Of a stretch of 5,269 nucleotides of DNA, positions 1 through 5,269 are shown piece by piece. Source of the stretch: Candidatus Shapirobacteria bacterium (GTDB lineage Bacteria; Patescibacteriota; Microgenomatia; UBA12405; JAUWLS01); the NCBI GenBank assembly GCA_030667285.1, contig DAOUWE010000037.1:1-5269 (forward strand), given 5' to 3'. How positions within the stretch are numbered: the stretch's first letter is position 1; each line of letters begins with the position of its first letter. Position numbers and translations under genes: made by a program. The notes below the pieces were generated by a model, which did no database searches, was not told the DNA's origin, and saw nothing but the letters and a program-made list of their open reading frames with translations.

Positions 1-635
1 CGGTCGAAAAAGGTGCCACTCTACAAGAAGCTTTTCATCTGGCCGATTCTATTCTCAGTCGTGGTGTGCAATCTATTGCCGAACTCATTACTACTCCCGG
101 ACTCATCAATCTAGACTTTGCCGATATAAAATCTATTATGCAAAACTCCGGCACCGCCCTCATGGGGGTAGGGGAGGCGGAGGGAGAAGGGAGAGCCAGA
201 ATGGCTATTAAAGAGGCTGTTTCCTCTCCTCTTTTAGACATGGGGATTGACGGCGCTCGAGGCATACTTCTAAATATCACCGGCGGGTCCGACCTATCCA
301 TTCACGAAGTTGAAGAAACTGCCAATACCATAACCAAAGACATGGAAACCGACGCCAATGTCATTTTCGGAGCCATAATCGATCCCACTCTCGAGGGAAA
401 AGTAAAAATCACCGTTATCGCCACCGGCTTTGATCAAGACCGTCAGAACTTGCGAAGAATAGTTCGACCCAAAATCATTCATTCACAACCACCGGTCTCG
501 TCCGCAGCCAAAATCGTCAAAAGCAAACCCTCCTTTGAAGACTCTCCTCTTTTAAAAGACAAGGAAATTCCAGACGGAATAGAAATCAAAACCAAACTAG
601 ACATTCCTTCGTTCTTGAGAAATACTCGACAATAA
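1..635 (+). CDS. ftsZ: Cell division protein FtsZ, 5'-truncated by the window edge
   Basis: This is the tubulin-like GTPase that polymerises into the cytokinetic Z-ring at mid-cell. About 210 codons are visible, reading in frame from base 3; by alignment with E. coli FtsZ roughly the first 170 residues, including the GTP-binding GGGTGTG loop, lie upstream. The T7 (synergy) loop GLINLDFADI is at 99-128, with the Asn and the two Asp residues that complete GTP hydrolysis on the neighbouring subunit (codons at 108, 114 and 123). The C-terminal tubulin-like domain follows, with SSPLLD, GARGILLNITGG and VTVVATG-like ITVIATG. A short hydrophilic linker of about 55 residues leads to the terminal peptide LDIPSFLRNTRQ, a near-canonical FtsZ tail that docks FtsA, SepF or ZipA-type anchors. 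The gene ends in TAA, 5 nt before ileS, so the two are probably cotranscribed. Identification is very secure. Confidence 0.97.
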   Translation, partial: VEKGATLQEAFHLADSILSRGVQSIAELITTPGLINLDFADIKSIMQNSGTALMGVGEAEGEGRARMAIKEAVSSPLLDMGIDGARGILLNITGGSDLSIHEVEETANTITKDMETDANVIFGAIIDPTLEGKVKITVIATGFDQDRQNLRRIVRPKIIHSQPPVSSAAKIVKSKPSFEDSPLLKDKEIPDGIEIKTKLDIPSFLRNTRQ

Positions 636-640
636 ACACC

Positions 641-3433
641 ATGTCTAAAACAAAACCATTCTTTCAAACTGTAATCTCTCAACCGGATTTTCCGCGGCAA
701 GAAGAAAAAATCCTCGACTGGTGGAACAAGTCCGGCCTCACTAAAAAATATCTCCAAAAAAATAAAGACAGTAAGAAAAAATTCTCCTTTATTGACGGAC
801 CAATAACCGCCAATAATCCCATGGGTGTCCATCATGCTCGCGGAAGAACACTCAAGGATGTTTTTCAACGTTATAAAAATCTTCAAGGTTTTCGTCAGCG
901 TTTTCAAAACGGATTTGACTGTCAAGGTCTTTGGGTAGAAGTCGAAGTAGAAAAAGAATTCGGCTTTAATTCCAAAAAAGACATTGAAAAATTTGGTATC
1001 GACAAATTCACCAACGCCTGCAAAAATCGAGTCAAAAAATACGCCTCCATTCAAACCGACCAATCAAAACGTCTAGGAATGTTCATGGATTGGGAGAACT
1101 CTTATTACACCATGTCTCAAGAGAACAATCTTCACATTTGGCATTTTTTAAAAATAGTAGCCGACAAAAACTGGCTCTCCAAAGAAAAAACCTCCTCCAC
1201 CTGGTGTCCTCGCTGTGAAACAGGACTTTCCCAACACGAGCAAACCGATGGTTACCAAGAAATCACCGAAACTTCCATTTACGTAAAATTCAAAATAAAA
1301 AATCGAAAAAATGAATATCTTTTGGCCTGGACCACCACCCCCTGGACTCTATCCGCCAACGTCCTTTTGGCTATCAACTCAGAACACAAATATGTAAAAG
1401 TCGAAGAAAAGGGCAATACCTACTACCTAGCCAAAGATTCTGCTAAAAGACTTGGCTTCAAAAAACAAGAACCCTTTGACTCTAAAAAACTTTTAAATCT
1501 CGAATACGAATCCCTTTACGACATTCCGGCCCAAGCCAATGTTCGCCACTATGTAGTAGAGTGGGACCTGGTAGACCCGGTCGAAGGTACAGGTATCGTT
1601 CACGTAGCTCCAGGTTGTGGAGCTGAAGATTTTGATCTGGGCAAAAAGTTAGGTGCTGATTTCCTGGCTCCCCTCAGTGAATCCGGTCATTTTCTGGAAG
1701 GTTATCAAGACTTAACCGGAAAATACGCCCACGATGTCTCTGATCTGGTTATCAAACACCTCAAAAACACCGGTGCTTTTTACCGTCAAGAGTCGATAAC
1801 TCATCGCTACCCCTTCTGTTGGCGATGTGGCACCAAATGTCTTTTTAGATTAGAAGATAACTGGTTTTTAAATTGCGAAGAAATCCGTCCTCATCTTAAA
1901 AAAGAGGCCAAAAAAGCCACTTGGCTCCCGAAATATGCCGGAAAAAGAATGCAAAACTGGTTGGACAACATGGGCAATTGGATGATCTCTCGTAAGCGCT
2001 TCTATGGTCTCTCGCTCCCTTTTTACGAATGTTCATGCAAAAAACTAACTGTCATTGGAAGTCTGGAAGAATTCAAAAAACTTGCCGTCGATCCCGAAAA
2101 AGTGGACAAACTGCCTTCACTTCACCGTCCCTGGATAGACGACATCCTTATCCATTGTCCCCACTGCCAAAAAAAGGTTAAACGAATTTCCGACGTAGGG
2201 GATTGTTGGCTGGACGCCGGTATCGTTCCTTTCTCTACTCTCAAATATCTTTCTGACAAAAAATACTGGGAAAAGTGGTTTCCCGCAGACTTCATTTCTG
2301 AAATGACCGAACAGGTTCGGCTTTGGTATTATTCCATGCTCTTTCAAAGCGTGGTTTTAGAAAACAGAATTCCTTACAAGTCCGTTCTCAACTATTCGGA
2401 GGTTCGTGACGAGAAAGGGGATCGTATGAGTAAGACCAAAAAGAACGGCATCTCTTTTGACGACGCCGTAGGAAAAATGGGAGCCGATGCCATGCGCTGG
2501 CTTTATTGCAGTAAAAAATCACACTTAACACTCAACTTCGGCTATTCTGTTGTTGATCAAGTTAAAAGAAATTTCATTCTTCTATTCTGGAATACATATA
2601 AATTCTTCGTTAGCCACGCCGACAACCAAAACTGGACACCAACAAAAAAAACCAAATCCAACCATGTTCTGGATCGCTGGATCTTATCCAAACTTCACAA
2701 CCTCATTAAAAAAACCACCGAGGCTTACGAAAAATATGACACACCAACCGTCACTCTTCTAACTGAAAACTTTGTGAACGATCTGTCCACCTGGTACATT
2801 CGTCGCTCTAGAAATAGATCAAACTGCTTACCCGTACTCCATGAAGCCCTAGAAACTCTTTCTGTCCTCACCGCTCCCATTACCCCCTTTCTATCTGAAG
2901 AGATTTGTCAAAATCTGTCCGGTAATGGATCGGAATTTAATCTTAAAAACTCCGTCCATCTAAAAGACTGGCCTCAAGCCAAAGACTCTCTAATTGATCT
3001 TGACCTGGAAGAAAAGATGGATCTCATCAGAAAATTAACCACTCTCGGACATCAACAAAGACAAAAAGAGGGGATTAGAGTAAGACAACCTCTGGGCTCG
3101 GCAACCCTTTTCACTCCTTCCGGTAAAAAACCAGAAAATCTAGAAGATCTCCTAAAAGAAGAGCTTAATGTTAAAAAGCTTATTTGGAAGAAAAAAGAAG
3201 AGCTCGCTGTCGATCTAGACACCAAACTAAATCCGGAACTGATCTCTGAGGGTCAAGCTCGAGACATTATCAGAAAAGTCCAAGTTCTAAGAAAAGAAAA
3301 AAACCTTGATCTCAAGGCAAAAATCAAACTTTACTTGCCCGAATGGCCAAAAAAATTCACTGATCTTATTAAGGAAAAAACTCTAACCGCAGAAATCTTA
3401 AAATCAACAAATTTTAAAATCGAAACTGAATAA
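641..3433 (+). CDS. ileS: Isoleucyl-tRNA synthetase with rearranged HIGH motif (GVHH)
   Basis: This cytoplasmic class I synthetase of 930 residues charges tRNA-Ile. The Rossmann fold holds GPITANNPMGVHHARGRTLKD (start about residue 53), where the HIGH signature reads G62-V63-H64-H65. The editing domain CP1 (about 195-390) keeps WTTTPWTLSAN (230-240) and the GTGIVHVAPG segment with the acidic E329-D330 used in clearing mischarged valine. Two CxxC-type zinc sites are likely: C189/C192 with C393/C396, and C464/C466 with C506/C509, matching the layout known in Thermus IleRS. WMISRKRFYG (447-456) and DVGDCWLDAG precede the KMSKS loop, here RMSKT at 595-599. The anticodon-binding helical domain is about 675-790. 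The tail is short compared with eukaryote-like IleRS of about 1,040 residues; EGQARDIIRKVQVLRKE (870-886) is recognisable and no C-terminal zinc site is seen. The ATG lies 5 nt after ftsZ without a Shine-Dalgarno sequence. Family assignment is secure; activity is inferred. Confidence 0.96.
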   Translation: MSKTKPFFQTVISQPDFPRQEEKILDWWNKSGLTKKYLQKNKDSKKKFSFIDGPITANNPMGVHHARGRTLKDVFQRYKNLQGFRQRFQNGFDCQGLWVEVEVEKEFGFNSKKDIEKFGIDKFTNACKNRVKKYASIQTDQSKRLGMFMDWENSYYTMSQENNLHIWHFLKIVADKNWLSKEKTSSTWCPRCETGLSQHEQTDGYQEITETSIYVKFKIKNRKNEYLLAWTTTPWTLSANVLLAINSEHKYVKVEEKGNTYYLAKDSAKRLGFKKQEPFDSKKLLNLEYESLYDIPAQANVRHYVVEWDLVDPVEGTGIVHVAPGCGAEDFDLGKKLGADFLAPLSESGHFLEGYQDLTGKYAHDVSDLVIKHLKNTGAFYRQESITHRYPFCWRCGTKCLFRLEDNWFLNCEEIRPHLKKEAKKATWLPKYAGKRMQNWLDNMGNWMISRKRFYGLSLPFYECSCKKLTVIGSLEEFKKLAVDPEKVDKLPSLHRPWIDDILIHCPHCQKKVKRISDVGDCWLDAGIVPFSTLKYLSDKKYWEKWFPADFISEMTEQVRLWYYSMLFQSVVLENRIPYKSVLNYSEVRDEKGDRMSKTKKNGISFDDAVGKMGADAMRWLYCSKKSHLTLNFGYSVVDQVKRNFILLFWNTYKFFVSHADNQNWTPTKKTKSNHVLDRWILSKLHNLIKKTTEAYEKYDTPTVTLLTENFVNDLSTWYIRRSRNRSNCLPVLHEALETLSVLTAPITPFLSEEICQNLSGNGSEFNLKNSVHLKDWPQAKDSLIDLDLEEKMDLIRKLTTLGHQQRQKEGIRVRQPLGSATLFTPSGKKPENLEDLLKEELNVKKLIWKKKEELAVDLDTKLNPELISEGQARDIIRKVQVLRKEKNLDLKAKIKLYLPEWPKKFTDLIKEKTLTAEILKSTNFKIETE

Positions 3434-3439
3434 CTCTCT

Positions 3440-4492
3440 GTGCCTATCAAAAAATATCCACTCTGGCCATTTTTTGTTTCTCTCTTAACTCTGGGATCAC
3501 TCAGTCTTCTCACTATCTCTAGTGTCGCCCCCGAACTTCTTTCTAGACAAATTCTTTATTGGATAATCGGCATCACTCTCGTCTTTCTTGTTCGAAAAAT
3601 CAAAATCAAGGCCTTCATCAAGTCCCCTTACCCTCTTTTAATTGCTTCTGTTATCTTCCTTCTTTTGCCTGTGATATTTAATCTAAACACCCGTGGAACT
3701 CAACGCTGGATTAACATTGCTTCTTTTTCTATTCAGCCATCTGAGTTTGTCAAACCTCTCTTAGCACTTTTCGTTATTGTTGTCATCCGAAAAGAAAAAC
3801 AAAATCCAATCAAAGCCTATCTAAAATTATCTCTATTAATCATCCCCCTGCTCCTCACTTTTTGGCAACCGGACCTGGGTACCGCTCTCGTCATCGCTTT
3901 CACTTCCCTCTGTCTCCTTATTGCCGGAAAAATTTCACTTAAGCCCTTACTCCCTTTGTTACTAATACTAACCGTCATCGCCCCCTTACTCTTTCGTTTC
4001 GCTCTTCACGATTACCAAAGGGAGCGATTAACTTATTTTCTAAATCCCCAAAAAGACCCCCTTGGTCAGGGATACCAGCTCACCCAATCACAAATCGCCA
4101 TCGGATCCGGTGGTCTAGTGGGACAGGGCTACAAAAAAGGAACTCAAAACCAATTATTTTTCCTCCCGGAGAAACAAAACGATTTCATCTTTGCCGCCCT
4201 GGCGGAAGAATTGGGCCTTATCGGCACCTCTATTCTTCTATTCGCCTTTCTTCTTCTTTTTGTCAGCCTTCTTAAAACGGCCTTGAAAAAAGAAAATGAA
4301 ATCAAGCAACTCTTTACTGTTTATCTACTTGCCCAACTCTGGTTCCACACTACAGTTAATATCGGCATGAATTTGGGCTTAATGCCTGTCACCGGTCTTC
4401 CCCTGCCTTTTGTTTCGTTTGGAGGCTCGCATTTATTAGCCAACCTTTTAAGTCTCGGTTTCGTCTCTTCCAAACTATCACTAGATTCTTGA
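3440..4492 (+). CDS. rodA: SEDS-family peptidoglycan polymerase, RodA-like (RodA/FtsW)
   Basis: A 350-residue inner-membrane protein of the SEDS family, which polymerises lipid II into glycan strands together with a class B penicillin-binding protein. About ten hydrophobic segments are visible, near residues 9-29, 37-52, 64-80, 104-117, 127-141, 147-163, 169-187, 261-278, 290-308 and 320-342. Family motifs are QPSEFVKP (99-106), QPDLGTALV (143-151), the large extracellular loop with GQGYQLTQSQIAIGSGGLVGQG (from 209), FLPEKQNDFIFAALAEELG (241-259) with the presumed catalytic Asp at D248, and NIGMNLGLMPVTGLPLPFVSFGGS (from 307). VTGLPLPFVSFGGS and PEKxxDFIF favour RodA over FtsW, but with no partner PBP in view the division role cannot be excluded. 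The GTG start at 3440 is chosen because ileS's in-frame TAA lies 6 nt upstream and the next Met is residue 310; there is no Shine-Dalgarno sequence. It ends in TGA, the only non-TAA stop here. Confidence 0.93.
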   Translation: MPIKKYPLWPFFVSLLTLGSLSLLTISSVAPELLSRQILYWIIGITLVFLVRKIKIKAFIKSPYPLLIASVIFLLLPVIFNLNTRGTQRWINIASFSIQPSEFVKPLLALFVIVVIRKEKQNPIKAYLKLSLLIIPLLLTFWQPDLGTALVIAFTSLCLLIAGKISLKPLLPLLLILTVIAPLLFRFALHDYQRERLTYFLNPQKDPLGQGYQLTQSQIAIGSGGLVGQGYKKGTQNQLFFLPEKQNDFIFAALAEELGLIGTSILLFAFLLLFVSLLKTALKKENEIKQLFTVYLLAQLWFHTTVNIGMNLGLMPVTGLPLPFVSFGGSHLLANLLSLGFVSSKLSLDS

Positions 4493-4504
4493 ACATCTCT
4501 TTTG

Positions 4505-4510
4505 TATAAT
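4505..4510 (+). promoter_or_regulatory. Perfect TATAAT -10 box ahead of rplU
   Basis: A consensus -10 hexamer lies in the 26-nt gap between rodA and rplU and ends 8 nt before the rplU ATG. Transcription starting about 7 nt downstream of the box would begin at 4516-4519, at or next to the start codon, giving a leaderless or nearly leaderless rplU-rpmA mRNA. The -35 region is weak: a 17-nt spacer lands on TAGATT (4482-4487, three of six consensus positions), while the better TTGAAC at 4489-4494, overlapping the rodA stop, is only 10 nt away and too close for normal sigma-70 spacing. The site would uncouple ribosomal protein supply from the upstream genes. The box is seen directly; its function is inferred. 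Confidence 0.6.
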
Positions 4511-4518
4511 AACTAGCC

Positions 4519-4869
4519 ATGAAGCACGCTGTCCTATCTATATCCGGTTCTCAATACCTCGTTGAAGAGGGAGCTATTCTAACAATCGATCAACAAAAAA
4601 CAAAAGAGGGTGAAAAAATAAGTACTCAAGATATTCTTCTCTACGCTGACGACAAGGAAACTAAAATAGGCACACCAAAACTTGAAGACTTCGAAATTAA
4701 ATACCAAATTCTTAAAAATTACAAAGGTAAAAAACTAAGAGTATCCACCTACAAAGCAAAATCTCGTTATCGTCGAGTTATTGGTTTCAAGCCCTGTCTT
4801 ACCGACATAAAAATACTTTCCATCGACAAAAAGAAATCTAAAACCTCAAGCTCAAAAGCTAAAAGCTAA
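4519..4869 (+). CDS. rplU: 50S ribosomal protein L21 (bL21), divergent
   Basis: A 116-residue protein of the large ribosomal subunit that binds 23S rRNA; E. coli L21 has 103. The N-terminal beta-barrel start [22 protein letters not shown] matches the L21 pattern YAVIxxGGKQYxVxxGD, but GGKQY is changed to SGSQY (residues 10-13 differ). IGTP (50-53) matches the usual GxP turn. The basic RNA-binding stretch [21 protein letters not shown] (start residue 72) fits the family signature, except that the usual GHRQ reads GFKP (89-92). A Ser/Lys-rich tail (about 103-116, ending SSSKAKS) extends past the family core and is encoded partly by a short AAAAGCT tandem repeat. rpmA follows after 5 nt, the usual bacterial L21-L27 pairing. 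The ATG has no Shine-Dalgarno sequence; a TATAAT box sits 8 nt upstream. The pairing with L27 makes the call secure despite the divergence. Confidence 0.95.
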   Translation: MKHAVLSISGSQYLVEEGAILTIDQQKTKEGEKISTQDILLYADDKETKIGTPKLEDFEIKYQILKNYKGKKLRVSTYKAKSRYRRVIGFKPCLTDIKILSIDKKKSKTSSSKAKS

Positions 4870-4874
4870 ATATT

Positions 4875-5120
4875 ATGGCCCATACAAAAAGTCAAGGAAA
4901 AACAAGACAAAAACCACCTCGACCGGGAAAAAGACTTGGTGTTAAACTCTTCGGAGGCCAAGTCGTAGATGTTGGTCAAATTATCGTTCGACAAAGAGGA
5001 ACCAAGTACAAGCCTGACAAAAACGTAGGATTGGGAAGAGACCATACCATTTTTGCTAAAAAACCCGGAAAGGTCCAGTTTGGCAAAAAAATGGGAAGAA
5101 CCACTGTTTCCGTCATTTAA
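4875..5120 (+). CDS. rpmA: 50S ribosomal protein L27 (bL27)
   Basis: An 81-residue protein (E. coli 85) whose N-terminal arm reaches the peptidyl transferase centre and helps place tRNA ends. It begins [11 protein letters not shown], aligning without gaps to the usual MAHKKAGGSTR, so there is no Firmicutes-type N-terminal presequence needing Prp cleavage. The following NGRDSEA of many bacteria is replaced by QKPPRPG (12-18) before the conserved KRLGVK (19-24). The core [19 protein letters not shown] (34-52) and GRDHTIFA (54-61) is clear L27. The C-terminal [11 protein letters not shown] (71-81) is basic, then hydrophobic. It starts 5 nt after the rplU TAA and has no Shine-Dalgarno sequence, so translation probably depends on coupling or on the A/U-rich start region (TAAATATTATGG). 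It shares the rplU transcript. The usual next gene, obg, is absent at this place. Confidence 0.97.
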   Translation: MAHTKSQGKTRQKPPRPGKRLGVKLFGGQVVDVGQIIVRQRGTKYKPDKNVGLGRDHTIFAKKPGKVQFGKKMGRTTVSVI

Positions 5121-5155
5121 ACCATTCCAAAATCTTTTCACTCACATTTTCACAC

Positions 5156-5183
5156 TTGATAGCAGACGGCCTCCGATGATAAT
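5156..5183 (+). promoter_or_regulatory. Candidate sigma-70 promoter for the parB-like gene
   Basis: TTGATA at 5156-5161 (five of six matches to TTGACA) and GATAAT at 5178-5183 (five of six matches to TATAAT) are separated by 16 nt. They lie in the only sizeable gap of the window, the 72 nt between rpmA and the next start codon. The -10 box ends 9 nt before the ATG at 5193, so the predicted transcription start (about 5189-5192) leaves almost no 5' leader, the same layout as at rplU. No clear GC-rich hairpin plus U-run is seen in the gap, so read-through from rpmA may also occur. Confidence 0.55.
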
Positions 5184-5192
5184 CTTATCTAT

Positions 5193-5269
5193 ATGGCCAA
5201 AGCGATACTTCAAATCACAACCACCGCCCTTCAGCCCAACCCTCTCCAACCCCGAGGAATAATAAGTGA
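5193..5269 (+). CDS. parB: ParB/Spo0J-family chromosome partition protein, N-terminus only
   Basis: Only 25 codons are visible before the window ends. The peptide starts MAKAILQITTTALQ and continues PNPLQPRGIIS. The string LQPNPLQPRG matches the start of the ParB N-terminal (ParBc/CTPase) domain, typically I-x-PNPxQPRxxF, which in full-length ParB helps form the CTP-binding clamp that slides along DNA from parS sites. The ATG at 5193 is the first start codon after an in-frame TAG at 5160-5162. No Shine-Dalgarno sequence precedes it, but a promoter-like TTGATA/GATAAT pair does. The very short region between Met and the PNPxQPR motif suggests a ParB lacking the long N-terminal arm that contacts ParA, or one with a reduced arm. 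The helix-turn-helix and dimerisation parts lie beyond the window, so other ParB-like nuclease-domain proteins remain possible. No parS-like palindrome is visible here. Confidence 0.72.
   Translation, partial: MAKAILQITTTALQPNPLQPRGIIS

Noticed and set aside
615..640. TTGAGA near the ftsZ end as a -35 for ileS
   Set aside because: No -10-like hexamer occurs at proper spacing; a 17-nt spacer would put it at the ATG itself.
479..1063. Long open frame on the - strand (194 codons)
   Set aside because: It lies across the ftsZ end and ileS start, both strongly identified on the + strand. Its Phe/Gly-rich translation is typical of an antisense shadow and matches no family I know.
3428..3442. ileS-rodA as one fused gene broken by a single stop
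   Set aside because: The two lie in the same frame with TAA and 6 nt between them, but each protein has a complete, normally ended family architecture and a GTG start is present. Separate genes are the simpler reading.
4490..4492. TGA read as glycine, as in Gracilibacteria/SR1 codes
   Set aside because: It is the only TGA at a gene end, reading through would add just eight residues before TAG, and no conserved Gly in any gene is encoded by TGA. The standard bacterial code fits.
4489..4510. TTGAAC plus TATAAT read as a complete promoter
   Set aside because: The spacer is only 10 nt, well below the 16-18 nt sigma-70 needs. Only the -10 box is kept, with a weak alternative -35.
4853..4869. AAAAGCT tandem copies at the rplU end as a regulatory repeat
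   Set aside because: There are only two short copies, within the codons for the Ser/Lys tail; simple slippage or codon repetition is enough to explain them.
5121..5192. Intrinsic terminator after rpmA
   Set aside because: The gap is A/T/C-rich, and I find no GC-rich inverted repeat followed by a T run.
5053..5262. 69-codon + strand frame overlapping the end of rpmA and the following gap
   Set aside because: It overlaps the conserved L27 C-terminus and the ParB-like start in other frames, and its translation shows no family motif. The ParB motif in the frame starting at 5193 explains the end of the window better.

Overview
The window is a compact run of housekeeping genes, all on the + strand: the 3' part of ftsZ, then ileS, a rodA-type SEDS gene, rplU, rpmA, and the first 25 codons of a ParB-family gene. 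About 97% is coding. Gaps are 5 nt (ftsZ-ileS), 6 nt (ileS-rodA), 26 nt (rodA-rplU), 5 nt (rplU-rpmA) and 72 nt (rpmA-parB). No RNA gene, mobile element, CRISPR array or long repeat is visible.

The likely host is a small-genome bacterium of the Candidate Phyla Radiation (Patescibacteria), perhaps of the Microgenomates type. The grounds are moderate GC with lysine-, phenylalanine- and asparagine-rich proteins, very tight packing, a divergent 930-residue isoleucyl-tRNA synthetase, and divergent L21 and L27 proteins in which usually conserved tracts are replaced. This is inference from protein style and needs a phylogeny. The genetic code looks standard: stops are TAA except TGA for rodA, and no gene needs an in-frame TGA read as an amino acid.

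Layout: 1-635 encodes the second half of FtsZ with its terminal partner-binding peptide. 641-3433 encodes IleRS with an intact editing domain and two zinc sites, but with the HIGH signature rearranged to G-V-H-H. 3440-4492 encodes a RodA/FtsW-family glycan polymerase. 4519-5120 encodes ribosomal proteins L21 and L27 behind a perfect TATAAT box. 5193-5269 starts a chromosome-partition protein behind its own promoter-like sequence. Together the genes cover division, wall synthesis, chromosome segregation and translation.

The most interesting signals are the HXGH-to-GXHH change in IleRS, a form I recall being tied to very high mupirocin resistance in another IleRS, and the initiation style. None of the five visible start codons has a convincing Shine-Dalgarno sequence, and both promoter-like boxes lie only 8-9 nt before an ATG, which predicts leaderless or nearly leaderless mRNAs for rplU and parB. 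I do not see a wholly new multi-gene system here.
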